Below are positions 35,506 to 45,194 of a stretch of 64,000 bases of DNA, piece after piece. Position 1 is the stretch's first letter. Each line of letters begins with the position of its first letter. The position numbers were made by a program, and so were the translations under genes. Source of the DNA: Microbacterium protaetiae (GTDB taxonomy: Bacteria; Actinomycetota; Actinomycetes; Actinomycetales; Microbacteriaceae); the NCBI RefSeq assembly GCF_004135285.1, contig NZ_CP035494.1, positions 3,348,001-3,412,000 on the forward strand, read 5' to 3'. A model generated the notes under the pieces. It did no database searches, had not been told where the DNA came from, and worked only from the letters and a program-made list of their open reading frames with translations.

Positions 35506-35604
35506 GGCGGTCAGTCTGCGCGCGTCGCGTTACCACCGAAGCGGTGCGACGTTTCCCCCGTGTTACGGGATGCCCGCTCGTGTGAACAACAGGTTTCGGC
35601 GCCG

Positions 35605-36618
35605 TCAGGATGTGGTGAGTGCGATAAGTCGCGAGACCGCGCGCAGGTACTTCTTGCGATAGCCGCCGGCGAGCATCTCGTCACTGAAGACATCGTTGAG
35701 GGCATGGCCGGTGGCGCGGATGGGAATCTGCGCGTCGTAGGCGCGGTCCACGAACGCAACGAAACGCAACGCGGCCGATTGGTCATCCAGCTGCACGACG
35801 TCGCGCAATCCGATCACCGCCAAGCCGTTGATGAGCCGGATGTACCGCGAGGGGTGCACCTTGGCCAGATGCGCCACCAGGGCGGTGAAGTCGTCGTCCG
35901 ACGCGACACCGGCGGCCGCGGCATCCCCCACCGCCTTCTCATACCCGGCGGCGTCCAGCACCGGCGCGGTGCCGTCGACGGCGCGCTGACGATAGTCGGT
36001 GCCGTCGATGCGCACGGTCTGAAAGCTGTCGGACATCGCCTGGATCTCGCGCAGAAAGTCCTGTGCGGCGAATCGGCCTTCACCCAGCGCGTTGGGTGGG
36101 GTGTTGGATGTCGCAGCCAGCTTGGTTCCCGAGCCGACAAGTTCGCCCAGCAGCCGCGTCATCACCATGGTGTCGCCCGGGTCGTCGAGCTCGAACTCGT
36201 CGATGCACAACAGCTGCGAGCCCCGGAACAGCTCGACGGTGTTCTGATATCCCAGGGCCCCCACCAGCGCGGTGTACTCGATGAACGACCCGAAGTACTT
36301 ACGGCGTGCCGGCATGGCGTGGTAGACGGCGGCCAGCAGATGGGTCTTGCCGACGCCGAATCCGCCGTCGAGGTAGACGCCGGGCTTGGCGGCCGGGATC
36401 TTCTTCGCGCGACGGAACAGCCCCGCCTTCTGAACCGGTGCGCTGGGGCCGCTGAACGCGGCCAGCAGTTCCTTCGCCTCCTGCTGCGACGGATGGGCGG
36501 CGTCGGGGCGGTAGGTGTCGAACGTGGCGTTCTCGAACTGCGGCGGCGGCACGAGCTCGGCCACCATCTCGGCACCGGTCATCTGAGGTGCGCGGTCGGT
36601 CAGCTGCACGGTGGTCAT
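35605..36618 (-). CDS. zapE: Cell division protein ZapE (AFG1-like ATPase)
   Basis: 337 residues. Walker A is GVYLDGGFGVGKTHLLAAVYH near residue 90 and Walker B LLCIDEFELDDPGDTMVM near 140; the GSGTKLAATSNTPPNALGEGRF sensor region and an FVDRAYDAQIPIRATG end match the AFG1/ZapE family. In E. coli ZapE contacts the Z-ring; in actinobacteria the role is less clear. It is divergent from the sulfurtransferase gene with a 153-bp gap that holds both promoters. Confidence 0.9.
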   Translation of the reverse strand: MTTVQLTDRAPQMTGAEMVAELVPPPQFENATFDTYRPDAAHPSQQEAKELLAAFSGPSAPVQKAGLFRRAKKIPAAKPGVYLDGGFGVGKTHLLAAVYHAMPARRKYFGSFIEYTALVGALGYQNTVELFRGSQLLCIDEFELDDPGDTMVMTRLLGELVGSGTKLAATSNTPPNALGEGRFAAQDFLREIQAMSDSFQTVRIDGTDYRQRAVDGTAPVLDAAGYEKAVGDAAAAGVASDDDFTALVAHLAKVHPSRYIRLINGLAVIGLRDVVQLDDQSAALRFVAFVDRAYDAQIPIRATGHALNDVFSDEMLAGGYRKKYLRAVSRLIALTTS

Positions 36619-36771
36619 GGAGGTCTCCCAGACGCCGCTCGTGTCGGATTACAACCGAACATGACGGAGTGTGAACGAAAGGATGCGGCGTCCGGACGGA
36701 CGGCTAATGTCGAAATCGACGGCATCCACACTACGCCGTCACACCCGATCGCCTTCATCTGAGGAGCCACC

Positions 36772-37677
36772 ATGGCCGTCGACATCGACACGTCATCTGA
36801 GAAGTTCACCGAGTACGCCAATCCTTCGCGCCTGGTCACGCCGGACTGGCTGCAAGAGCACCTGGGCGAGCCGGGCCTGGTCGTCGTGGAGTCCGACGAA
36901 GACGTGCTGCTGTATGAGACGGGCCACATCCCCGGCGCGGTGAAGGTCGACTGGCACACCGAGCTGAACGACGAGGTGGTGCGCGACTACCTCGACGGCG
37001 AAGGATTCGCCAAGCTGCTCAGCCGCAAGGGAATCTCTCGCGACGACACCATCGTCATCTACGGCGACAAGAACAACTGGTGGGCCGCCTACGCCCTCTG
37101 GGTCTTCTCGCTGTTCGGCCACGAAGACGTGCGTCTGCTCGACGGCGGACGCGACCTGTGGATCGCCCAGGGACGCGAGATCACCACCGAGGTGCCGCAG
37201 CGCGCCCAGACCGAATACCCCGTCATCGAGCGCGACGACAGCGAGCTGCGCGCCTTCCGCGAAGATGTGCTCGAGCACTTCGGCAAGCCGCTCATCGATG
37301 TGCGCTCCCCCGAGGAGTACACGGGCGAGCGCACGCACATGCCCGAGTACCCGCAGGAGAGCTCGCTGCGCGGCGGCCACATCCCGACCGCCAAGAGCGT
37401 GCCGTGGAAGCGCGCGGTCGCCGACGACGGCACCTTCAAGTCGCGCGCTGAACTCGACGCCATCTACCGCGAAGAGGTCGGCCTGAACGAGGGCGACGAA
37501 GTCATCGCCTACTGCCGCATCGGTGAGCGCTCCAGCCACACCTGGTTCGTCCTGCAGCACCTCTTGGGCTTCCAGGACGTGCGCAACTACGACGGCTCGT
37601 GGACCGAGTGGGGCTCGTCGGTGCGGGTGCCCATCGTCGCCGGTGCCGAGCCCGGCACGGTGCCCGCCACACGCTGA
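36772..37677 (+). CDS. Thiosulfate/3-mercaptopyruvate sulfurtransferase (two rhodanese domains)
   Basis: Transfers sulfane sulfur to thiol acceptors. It has 301 residues. The N-terminal rhodanese domain ([23 protein letters not shown], then [18 protein letters not shown]) is inactive, and the C-terminal domain holds the catalytic Cys in [16 protein letters not shown] near residue 245. The CxxGxRSS loop is closer to the actinobacterial CysA-type thiosulfate enzymes than to SseA. TGAGGAGCCACC before the ATG is a clear ribosome binding site. SufE follows by 12 bases, so a sulfur-transfer unit is likely. Confidence 0.95.
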   Translation: MAVDIDTSSEKFTEYANPSRLVTPDWLQEHLGEPGLVVVESDEDVLLYETGHIPGAVKVDWHTELNDEVVRDYLDGEGFAKLLSRKGISRDDTIVIYGDKNNWWAAYALWVFSLFGHEDVRLLDGGRDLWIAQGREITTEVPQRAQTEYPVIERDDSELRAFREDVLEHFGKPLIDVRSPEEYTGERTHMPEYPQESSLRGGHIPTAKSVPWKRAVADDGTFKSRAELDAIYREEVGLNEGDEVIAYCRIGERSSHTWFVLQHLLGFQDVRNYDGSWTEWGSSVRVPIVAGAEPGTVPATR

Positions 37678-37689
37678 CCGGGTGAGACA

Positions 37690-38139
37690 ATGGCGGGGAT
37701 GACCTTATTGCGAACGCCGGACACTCTCGCCGAGATCCGGGACGAGTTCCTCGAGCTCGATGAAGCCGACCGGCTGCAACTTCTGCTGGAGTTCTCCCGC
37801 GAGCTGCCACCGGTGCCCGACGACTTCGCCGCGAACCCCGACCAGTACGAGCGGGTGGCCGAGTGCCAGTCGCCGGTGTTCATCGCGGCCGAGGTGACCG
37901 ACGAGAAGACCGTCGTGCTGCACGCCACCGCGCCTGAAGAGGCGCCGACAACGCGCGGATTCGCCAGCATCCTCGTGCAGGGGATCAACGGTCTGCCCGC
38001 AGACGATGTGCTGGCCATCCCGAGCGATTATCCCCAGAGCCTGGGGATCACCCGGGCCGTCTCACCACTGCGCATCGCCGGCATGACGGGAATGCTGGTG
38101 CGCACGCAGCGTCAGGTGCGCGCACTGACCGCGATCTGA
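37690..38139 (+). CDS. sufE: SufE-family sulfur acceptor protein
   Basis: 149 residues. SufE-like core: LLEFSRELPPVPDDF, YERVAECQSPVFIAAEV (Cys59 is the acceptor position), TTRGFASILVQGINGLPADDVLAI and RIAGMTGMLVRTQRQV. It accepts sulfane sulfur from a desulfurase or sulfurtransferase and enhances Fe-S cluster assembly. Its position right after the rhodanese gene suggests sulfur transfer between the two products. A second ATG at 37699 is possible. Confidence 0.93.
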   Translation: MAGMTLLRTPDTLAEIRDEFLELDEADRLQLLLEFSRELPPVPDDFAANPDQYERVAECQSPVFIAAEVTDEKTVVLHATAPEEAPTTRGFASILVQGINGLPADDVLAIPSDYPQSLGITRAVSPLRIAGMTGMLVRTQRQVRALTAI

Positions 38140-38150
38140 CCGTCTACAGA

Positions 38151-39365
38151 TCAGGGCTGACCCGCCGCGACCAGTTCGTGGCGGGTCAGCCATTCCCGGA
38201 TGGCTCCGGACCACCGTTCCGGGTCGTAGTTCCACAGTTTCGTGTGCCGGGCCACCTGGAACGCCTGCAGCTCGACGAGGTCCGGGCGGGTTTTGGCCAG
38301 CGCGTGCGATGCGTCGGAGGGAACGAAGCCGTCGTCATCGCTGTGCAGGATGAGGATGGGATGCCGCAGCTCGCCGGCTCGTCGCACGACATCCAGCGCA
38401 TCCAACGGGATGGCCTCCGCGTGGGTGAGCGACCGCGCCCATCCGGACTGCAGCGCACCCAGTGCCAGTTCGGTCACCGGCTGCGGCAGACGCAGCTGGC
38501 CGGCCTGGTAGCCGAGCACCGAACGCCAGTCGATGACGGGTGATTCGAGCACGAGCCCGCAGATCGCGTCGCGACGAGGCGAGTTCAACTCGGTCTGCAA
38601 CGCTATGGCGCCGCCCATCGACCACCCCATGAGCAGGATGCGTTCGGCGCCACGCCGCAGGGCGAACGCCATCGCGGCATCCACGTCGCGCCATTCGGTC
38701 GTGCCCAGCATGTAGGTGCCGCCGCCGCTGCGCGGCGCATCCCCGTCGTTGCGGTAAGAGACCACCAGCACCGGAAATCCGAGCCCGTGCAACAGCGGAA
38801 CCGCACGCAGGCACTCCGCGCGGGTGGTGCCGCGTCCGTGCACTTGGATGACCCAGGTCGTCGCCTGCGGTTCGGCGGGGAAGAGCCAGGCCGGGCACGG
38901 CCCCACTGCCGAGCCGATCAGCTCGGTGGTGAACGGCAGATGCAGCTGCTCGGGGGCGTCGTAATACCAGCCGCTGAAAGCGGCGTCGGCGGCCAGGCTG
39001 CTGTCGGGCCCGATCTCGGTGAGAAGCTTGCGTTTGACGGTGGCCGCATCGGCGCTGAGCACGGTGCCCAGTTTCACGTACGACTCGGAGCCTGAGGTGA
39101 ACAGCCCGTAGCGACCGGGAAGCTCAGTGTCGGCGGTGCGCTCGAGTGTGATGGTCTGAGCCGCCAGATCGACACCGATGATCTTGGTATCGGCGGGCCG
39201 GCGCGGCGGTGGGGTGACGATGCGGCGTACGACGCGCAGCGAGACGAGGCCCCAGATCGCCGCCACCGCTGCCAGCGCCACGGTCAAGCCCGCGATCGCG
39301 GCGCGGACGCCGAAGCGGACAGCCATCGTCGGGCCGTTCGGCACGGCGCGCCTGGAGTGGTTCAT
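38151..39365 (-). CDS. Membrane-anchored alpha/beta hydrolase
   Basis: 404 residues. An N-terminal helix at about 20-45 (RAAIAGLTVALAAVAAIWGLVSL) anchors it, probably outside the cell membrane face. A beta-rich linker region leads to the hydrolase domain: TTWVIQVHGRGTTRAECLR with the oxyanion segment, nucleophile Ser in LLMGWSMGGAIALQ, Asp in ILILHSDDDGFVP, and His in QVARHTKLWNYDP. The triad looks complete. Substrate is unknown; this architecture is frequent in actinobacteria. It is convergent with SufE (11-base gap) and divergent from DUF3000. Confidence 0.88.
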   Translation of the reverse strand: MNHSRRAVPNGPTMAVRFGVRAAIAGLTVALAAVAAIWGLVSLRVVRRIVTPPPRRPADTKIIGVDLAAQTITLERTADTELPGRYGLFTSGSESYVKLGTVLSADAATVKRKLLTEIGPDSSLAADAAFSGWYYDAPEQLHLPFTTELIGSAVGPCPAWLFPAEPQATTWVIQVHGRGTTRAECLRAVPLLHGLGFPVLVVSYRNDGDAPRSGGGTYMLGTTEWRDVDAAMAFALRRGAERILLMGWSMGGAIALQTELNSPRRDAICGLVLESPVIDWRSVLGYQAGQLRLPQPVTELALGALQSGWARSLTHAEAIPLDALDVVRRAGELRHPILILHSDDDGFVPSDASHALAKTRPDLVELQAFQVARHTKLWNYDPERWSGAIREWLTRHELVAAGQP

Positions 39366-39390
39366 CGAGGGTTCACTCTAGTCTGTCCGC

Positions 39391-39975
39391 GTGGCTGATC
39401 CCCGACCTTCCACACCGTTCGAGCAGGTGACCGCCGAGGTGCGGGCGCTGACCTTTCGCGGTGATCTCGTGGTTCGCGAGATTCCGGCGCCCAATGGTCT
39501 GGCGCCCTATGCCCTCGCGCTGTCCGGCGATGTGCGCCCCGACGACGACGAGGAGGGGCAGTCGCGATACGGTACCGGACGGTTCGTGCTGCTGCACGAC
39601 CCCGACGAGCCCGACGCGTGGGGCGGAGCATGGCGTATCGTGAGTTTCGCACAGGCTCCCCTGGAGCCCGAGATCGGCAGCGACCCGCTGCTGGCCGACG
39701 TGGCCTGGTCGTGGCTGGTCGACGCACTCGCCTCACGCGGGGCGACGTACCACGCCGAGGCCGGCACGGCGACCAAGACGCTCTCACGCGGATTCGGCTC
39801 GCTGGCCGCCGAGGGCGACGGGTCGCAGATCGAATTGCGCGCGTCGTGGTCGCCCAGCGGCCCGATGGCCGGACATGTTCTGGCATGGGCCGAACTCGTG
39901 TGCATGCTCGCCGGGCTTCCGCCGGGGTCGGAGGGCATCGAGGTCTTCACGGCGCGGAGGATGATGCGTGACTGA
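39391..39975 (+). CDS. DUF3000 family protein
   Basis: 194 residues, an actinobacteria-specific family of unknown function. Characteristic pieces: FEQVTAEVRALTFRGDLVVREIPAP, FVLLHDPDEPDAWGGAWRIV, and the C-terminal HVLAWAELVCMLAGLPPGSEGI. It precedes RNase D in most actinobacteria, and the two overlap by 8 bases here, so they are co-translated. It has a GTG start at 39391. No catalytic residues are evident. Confidence 0.9.
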   Translation: MADPRPSTPFEQVTAEVRALTFRGDLVVREIPAPNGLAPYALALSGDVRPDDDEEGQSRYGTGRFVLLHDPDEPDAWGGAWRIVSFAQAPLEPEIGSDPLLADVAWSWLVDALASRGATYHAEAGTATKTLSRGFGSLAAEGDGSQIELRASWSPSGPMAGHVLAWAELVCMLAGLPPGSEGIEVFTARRMMRD

Positions 39976-41164
39976 TTACGAGGTGCTCTCCGATGCGACA
40001 TCGCTGCGCAAGGCGTCGGATGCCCTCGCCGCCGGCACCGGCCCTGTCGGTGTCGACGTCGAGCGGGCATCGGGCTATCGCTACTCTCAGCGCGCGTATC
40101 TGGTGCAGGTGTTCCGGCGCGATGCCGGCGTCTTCCTCTTCGATCCACCCGCCATCGGTGACTTCGCGCCGTTGCAGGCGGCGATCGGTCACGAGGAATG
40201 GGTTCTGCATGCGGCGAGCCAGGACCTTCCGTCGCTGCGCGAACTGCAGCTGATGCCGCCGAAGATCTTCGACACCGAGCTGGCCGCGCGTCTGCTGGGC
40301 CATGCGCACGTGGGACTGGGTGCCGTCGTCGAAGACACGCTGGGGATCACCCTGGCGAAGGAACACTCGGCCGCCGACTGGTCGACCCGTCCGCTCCCCC
40401 AGCCCTGGCTCGAATACGCCGCACTCGATGTCGAGTACCTCATCGACGCGCGAGACGCGCTCGAAGCCGAACTGGCCGACGCGCACAAGACCGACTTCGC
40501 GCTGCAGGAGTTCGCCGCCGAGCTCGCACGGCCCCCGAAGCCGCCGCGCGAGGAGCCTTGGCGCCGCCTCGGCGGCCTGCATTCTGTCCGCGGACGTCGG
40601 GCCTTCGCCATCGCACGCGAGCTGTGGACGGCCCGGGAGGAGTACGCCCGGGAACAGGATGTCTCCCCCGGCCGACTCGTGCCTGATCGCTCGCTCGTGG
40701 CTGCCGTGCGGGCCGACCCGCATTCGAAGGGCGAATTGGCAGCGCTCAAGGAGTTCACCGGACGGGCCAGCCGTAGCCAGCTCGACCGCTGGTGGAACGC
40801 GATCGAACGCGGGCGCGCGGCATCCGATCTTCCCCTCGAACGTGTTCCCGGCGAAGGTCTGCCGCCGGTACGGGCATGGAAGGACCGCAATCCCGATGCC
40901 GATCGCCGCATCAAGATCGCTCGCCCCGCAGTGGCCGAGCGTGCCGAGCAGCTGCAGATGCCCACCGAGAACCTGCTGACCCCCGAATCCCTGCGCCGCG
41001 TGGCGTGGGAGCCGCCCGCATCGGCGACGGCCGAAGGGATCGGGACGGCTCTCGAACGCCTGGGTGCGCGCCCCTGGCAGATTGCACAGACGGCACAGAT
41101 CATCGCCGATGCCTTTGTCGCCTCTGTGCAAGTCGATGAGGAGCCCTCCCCGGCGGCTTCGTAG
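39968..41164 (+). CDS. rnd: Ribonuclease D with HRDC domain
   Basis: 3'-5' exoribonuclease for tRNA trimming. It has 398 residues. The DEDD exonuclease core has acid 1 in VGVDVERASGYRY, acid 2 in LHAASQDLPSL, acid 3 in EYAALDVEYLIDARDAL, and the Tyr/Asp pair is in that last segment. A helical HRDC domain (RGRRAFAIARELWTAREEYAREQDVSPGRLVPD) and a second HRDC-like region follow. The GTG start at 39968 lies inside the DUF3000 3' end. Confidence 0.93.
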   Translation: MTDYEVLSDATSLRKASDALAAGTGPVGVDVERASGYRYSQRAYLVQVFRRDAGVFLFDPPAIGDFAPLQAAIGHEEWVLHAASQDLPSLRELQLMPPKIFDTELAARLLGHAHVGLGAVVEDTLGITLAKEHSAADWSTRPLPQPWLEYAALDVEYLIDARDALEAELADAHKTDFALQEFAAELARPPKPPREEPWRRLGGLHSVRGRRAFAIARELWTAREEYAREQDVSPGRLVPDRSLVAAVRADPHSKGELAALKEFTGRASRSQLDRWWNAIERGRAASDLPLERVPGEGLPPVRAWKDRNPDADRRIKIARPAVAERAEQLQMPTENLLTPESLRRVAWEPPASATAEGIGTALERLGARPWQIAQTAQIIADAFVASVQVDEEPSPAAS

Positions 41165-41238
41165 GTTGCGCACACCCGGTTCGGGCCGATCGACGACGAC
41201 TGCCTAGGGTGGACGCATACCCAACCTTTGGAGGCAGA

Positions 41239-42444
41239 GTGGCCGAGCTTTCGGACGTCTTCTTCGTCGATGGAATGCGCACCCCGTTCGGGCGCGCCGG
41301 CGAAAAGGGCATGTACTGGAACACCCGTGCCGATGACCTCGCCGTGAAGGCGACCATCGGACTCATGGAGCGCAACGGGCAGGTCCCCGGTGACCGCATC
41401 GATGACATCGCTATCGCCGCGACGAGCCAGACCGGCGACCAGGGCCTGACCCTGGGCCGCAGCGTCGGAATCCTCGCGGGCCTGCCGCAGACGGTTCCCG
41501 GCTTCGCCATCGACCGAATGTGCGCGGGCGCGATGACCAGCGTCGCCATGATGTCGGCATCCATCGCCTCCGGCATGTACGAGGTCGCCCTCGCCGGCGG
41601 CGTGGAGCACATGGGGCATCACCCCATCGGCGCCAACGCCGACCCCAACCCGCGCTTCGTCGCCGAGCGCATGGTCGACCCGAACGCGCTGAACATGGGC
41701 GTGACCGCCGAGCGCATCCACGACCGGTTCCCGCATCTGACAAAGCAGCGCGCCGATCGCTACGGCATGCTCAGCCAACAGAAGGCACAGGCCGCCTATG
41801 AGGCCGGCAAACTGCAACCCGACCTCGTGCCGGTGGCCATCACCGGCGCCGATGGCGCGTGGGGGCTCGCCACCGAGGATGAAGGACGCCGCCCCGAGAC
41901 CACCATGGAGGGCCTCGCGTCGCTGAAGACCCCGTTCCGCCCGCACGGTCGGGTGACCGCCGGCACCTCCTCTCCGCTGACCGACGGTGCGACGATGTCG
42001 CTGCTGGCCGGCGGCGACGCGGTGAAGGAGCTGGGGCTGGCGCCCAAGATGAAGCTCGTGTCGTTCGCGTTCGCGGGCGTGCAGCCCGAGATCATGGGCA
42101 TCGGTCCGATTCCGTCGACCGAGAAGGCGCTGCGCAAGGCCGGCCTGGACATCGCCGACATCGGCCTGTTCGAGCTGAACGAGGCGTTCGCGATCCAGGT
42201 CATCTCGCTGCTGGACCACTTCGGCATCGCCGACGACGATCCGCGCGTGAACCAGTGGGGCGGCGCCATCGCGGTCGGCCACCCGCTGGCGGCCACCGGT
42301 GTGCGCCTGATGATCCAGCTGGCCGCCCAGTTCGCCGAGCGCCCCGATGTGCGCTACGGCCTGACCGCGATGTGCGTCGGGCTGGGCCAGGGCGGCTCGG
42401 TCATCTGGGAGAACCCGAACTACGACGGCAAGAAGAAGAAGTGA
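41239..42444 (+). CDS. Acetyl-CoA acyltransferase (thiolase, FadA/FadI type)
   Basis: Last step of beta-oxidation: cleaves 3-ketoacyl-CoA with CoA. It has 401 residues from the GTG at 41239 (ribosome binding site GGAGGCAGA). It has VDGMRTPFGRAG at the start, nucleophilic Cys95 in IDRMCAGAMTS, GGVEHMGHHPIGA, NEAFAIQ with the catalytic Asn/Glu segment near residue 315, GHPLAATGVRL with His near 350, and the second Cys in CVGLGQGG near 383. It is coupled to the downstream multifunctional protein, whose GTG overlaps its stop by 4 bases. Confidence 0.95.
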   Translation: MAELSDVFFVDGMRTPFGRAGEKGMYWNTRADDLAVKATIGLMERNGQVPGDRIDDIAIAATSQTGDQGLTLGRSVGILAGLPQTVPGFAIDRMCAGAMTSVAMMSASIASGMYEVALAGGVEHMGHHPIGANADPNPRFVAERMVDPNALNMGVTAERIHDRFPHLTKQRADRYGMLSQQKAQAAYEAGKLQPDLVPVAITGADGAWGLATEDEGRRPETTMEGLASLKTPFRPHGRVTAGTSSPLTDGATMSLLAGGDAVKELGLAPKMKLVSFAFAGVQPEIMGIGPIPSTEKALRKAGLDIADIGLFELNEAFAIQVISLLDHFGIADDDPRVNQWGGAIAVGHPLAATGVRLMIQLAAQFAERPDVRYGLTAMCVGLGQGGSVIWENPNYDGKKKK

Positions 42445-44615
42445 GCCAGCCGGACATGACCAAGACCATCTCCGCACAGTACGCCGACGTCGACTTCACG
42501 CCGCTGGACGCCTTCAGCGCCGGCGAAGTCGTCACCCACTCCCCCGTCCGTGACGTGCGCCTTCCCTCCGGCAAGGTGCTCGCTCTCATCACTCTCGACA
42601 ACGGGCGCGACCACCGTCGCCCGAACACGCTGGGACCGGCCACGCTCAAAGAGCTGCACGCGACCCTCACCGGTCTCAAAGACCGCGCCGCCGCCGGCGA
42701 GATCCAGGCGGTGGGCATCACCGGCAAGCAGTACATCCTCGCCGCCGGCGCCGACCTCAGCGACATCTCGAAGGTCGACTCGCGCGAGAGCGCAAAGCTG
42801 ATAGCCCAGCGTGGGCACCAGGTGCTGGGCATGCTCGGCGAGCTCGGCGTCCCCTCGTTCGCGTTCGTCAACGGCCTGGCCCTGGGCGGCGGCGTGGAGA
42901 TCGCACTGAACTCGACGTATCGGACGGTGGATGCCTCGGCCGCGGCGATAGCGCTGCCCGAAGTGTTCCTGGGCATCATCCCCGGGTGGGGCGGCTCCAC
43001 GCTGCTGCCGAACCTCATCGGCATCGAGAACGCGCTCGAGGTCGTCATCTCGAACCCGCTCAAGCAGAACCGCACCCTCAAGCCGAAGCAGGCGTTCGAG
43101 TACGGCATGTTCGATGCGATCTTCGCCCCGGCGAACTTCCTCGAAGACTCACTGCGCTGGGCCGACGGCGTGCTGGCCGGCTCTGTGAAGGTCGAGCGCA
43201 AGAACCAGCCGGGCAAGATCGAGCGGACAGTGAAGTGGCCCGTCGCGATAAAGATGGCGCGCGGGATGCTGGAGTCCAAGATCGGCACCGAACCGCGTTC
43301 CCCCTACGCGGCCCTGGAACTGCTCGAGGCCGCCCGTTCCGGTTCGATCGCCGACGGGTTCGCCCGTGAGGACGAAGCCCTCGCCGATCTGGTGACCGGC
43401 GACCAGTTCGCGGCATCCATGTATGCCTTCGACCTCGTGCAGAAGCGCGCCAAGCGTCCGGTGGGCGCTCCGGACAAGGAACTGGCACGCGCGGTCACGA
43501 AGGTCGGTGTCATCGGCGCCGGGCTCATGGCCAGCCAGTTCGCGCTGTTGTTCGTGCGCAAACTGCAGGTTCCGGTGCTCATCACCGACCTCGATCAGGC
43601 GCGCGTCGACAAGGGTCTGGCCTACATCCGTGACGAGATCGGCAAGCTCGAGGCGAAGGGGCGGGTGGACTCCGACACCGCCAACAAGCTGCGGGGCCTG
43701 GTGCACGGCACGACCGACAAGAGCGAATACGCCGACTGTGACTTCGTCATCGAGGCCGTGTTCGAAGAGACCTCCGTCAAGCAGCAGGTGTTCGGCGAGA
43801 TCGAGCAGATCATCGCCGAAGACGCCATCTTGGCCACCAACACCTCGTCGCTGTCGGTCGAAGAGATCGGTGCGAAGCTCGCTCACCCCGAGCGGCTGGT
43901 CGGCTTCCACTTCTTCAACCCGGTCGCTGTCATGCCGCTGATCGAGATCGTGAAGACGCCGCAGACCACGGATGCCGCACTGTCGACGGCGTTCGTGGTC
44001 GCCAAGGGTCTCGGCAAGAACGCCGTGCTCACCGCCGACGCACCCGGTTTCGTCGTCAACCGACTGCTGGCCAAGGTGATGGGCGAGGCCGCGCGCGCGG
44101 TCTACGAAGGCACCCCGGTCACCGCTGTCGAGAAGGCGTTCGCGCCCCTCGGACTGCCCATGGGGCCGTTCCAGCTCATCGACCTGGTGGGATGGAAGGT
44201 CGCCGCGCACGTGCAGGACACGATGGCGCACGCGTTCCCCGACCGGTTCTACGCGAACGAGAACTTCCACGCGCTGGCCGAGCTGCCCGCTGTCGTCGAG
44301 AAGGACAAGGGCGGTCGTGTCACGGGCTGGACGAAGCAGGCAGAGAAGCTGCTCAAGGGCGCTGTCGGCTCGACCCCGGCCGATGCCGCCACGATCCTGC
44401 AGCGGGTGCAAGACGGCCTCGCTCAGGAAATCCGGCTGATGCTCGACGAAGGTGTGGTGCCCGAGGTCGAAGACATCGACCTGTGCCTGATCCTCGGTGC
44501 CGGCTGGCCGTTCATCGACGGCGGCGCATCGGTCTACCTCGACCGTGAGGGCGCCGCGCAGCGCGCGACCGGCGACACGTTCCACCACCCGGTGATCCGC
44601 GGCGTGAGCAGCTGA
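42441..44615 (+). CDS. Fatty-acid oxidation multifunctional protein (enoyl-CoA hydratase/3-hydroxyacyl-CoA dehydrogenase)
   Basis: 724 residues (GTG at 42441; an ATG at 42456 would remove five). The N-terminal crotonase domain has the oxyanion-hole strand YILAAGADLSDI and LALGGGVEIALNSTYRTV. The central NAD-binding domain opens VGVIGAGLMASQFALLF (GxGxxx) and has LVGFHFFNPVAVMPLIEIV with the catalytic His. The C-terminal dehydrogenase half includes DAPGFVVNRLLAKVMGEAA. Hydration and dehydrogenation are thus in one chain, and with the thiolase just upstream they complete beta-oxidation. Confidence 0.95.
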   Translation: MSQPDMTKTISAQYADVDFTPLDAFSAGEVVTHSPVRDVRLPSGKVLALITLDNGRDHRRPNTLGPATLKELHATLTGLKDRAAAGEIQAVGITGKQYILAAGADLSDISKVDSRESAKLIAQRGHQVLGMLGELGVPSFAFVNGLALGGGVEIALNSTYRTVDASAAAIALPEVFLGIIPGWGGSTLLPNLIGIENALEVVISNPLKQNRTLKPKQAFEYGMFDAIFAPANFLEDSLRWADGVLAGSVKVERKNQPGKIERTVKWPVAIKMARGMLESKIGTEPRSPYAALELLEAARSGSIADGFAREDEALADLVTGDQFAASMYAFDLVQKRAKRPVGAPDKELARAVTKVGVIGAGLMASQFALLFVRKLQVPVLITDLDQARVDKGLAYIRDEIGKLEAKGRVDSDTANKLRGLVHGTTDKSEYADCDFVIEAVFEETSVKQQVFGEIEQIIAEDAILATNTSSLSVEEIGAKLAHPERLVGFHFFNPVAVMPLIEIVKTPQTTDAALSTAFVVAKGLGKNAVLTADAPGFVVNRLLAKVMGEAARAVYEGTPVTAVEKAFAPLGLPMGPFQLIDLVGWKVAAHVQDTMAHAFPDRFYANENFHALAELPAVVEKDKGGRVTGWTKQAEKLLKGAVGSTPADAATILQRVQDGLAQEIRLMLDEGVVPEVEDIDLCLILGAGWPFIDGGASVYLDREGAAQRATGDTFHHPVIRGVSS

Positions 44616-44674
44616 CCATCCCCGCTGCCGGGCTGCGAGTGGCTGACACTCCGCAGCCCGGCTGCGGACTCGGA

Positions 44675-45139
44675 TCAGAAGCCGTCTTCCTCCTCAGGCG
44701 GCGCATCGGCGCGGCCGAGAGCGTCGCCGCGCGCGAGGACCAGCGCGATGGCCGCGAAGACGATCATGATGATCCCGATCGGGTTCGCGAACCCGATGGC
44801 GATCCCGCGCCCGGGCTCGCCCGTGCCGGTGAGGATCGTCTGCAGCCCGTCTGCCGTGATGTCGGGGATCAGCAGCCCCAGCGCGATAGCGCATCCCCAC
44901 GACGCGAACAAGGTCCCGTAGGTCGCCGTCCGGTGGCCGAAACCGCGCTGGGCCGTGCGGATGAAGCCCTGCGCGATGAACAGATGCAGCACCACCACGA
45001 CGATCCCGAGCGTGAGTGCATAGACCGGCGTCAGCGATCCGGCGACGCCGAACAGGGCGCGTCCGAACGCGATCCAGGCTGCCAGCACGATCCCCACGGC
45101 GCCGACGACGACACCCCACACCGGCGAGCGAGACTCCAT
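44675..45139 (-). CDS. Four-helix membrane protein of unknown function
   Basis: 154 residues. Four hydrophobic segments at about 8-30 (GVVVGAVGIVLAAWIAFGRALFG), 37-60 (PVYALTLGIVVVVLHLFIAQG), 74-97 (TYGTLFASWGCAIALGLLIPD) and 112-135 (AIGFANPIGIIMIVFAAIALVLA) make an integral membrane protein. The C-terminus is short and acidic (ADAPPEEEDGF). No known family. It faces fadJ convergently and lies 5' of dxs on the same strand. Confidence 0.75.
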   Translation of the reverse strand: MESRSPVWGVVVGAVGIVLAAWIAFGRALFGVAGSLTPVYALTLGIVVVVLHLFIAQGFIRTAQRGFGHRTATYGTLFASWGCAIALGLLIPDITADGLQTILTGTGEPGRGIAIGFANPIGIIMIVFAAIALVLARGDALGRADAPPEEEDGF

Positions 45140-45194
45140 GCCTCCACGCTATCGGAGCGCTGAGATGCCGCGGCCGCGTCAGACCGGAGCCCCG

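Noticed and set aside
43149..44588. A 479-codon frame antisense to the multifunctional beta-oxidation gene
   Set aside because: Shadow of a gene with a full crotonase/dehydrogenase architecture; no motif or ribosome binding site of its own.
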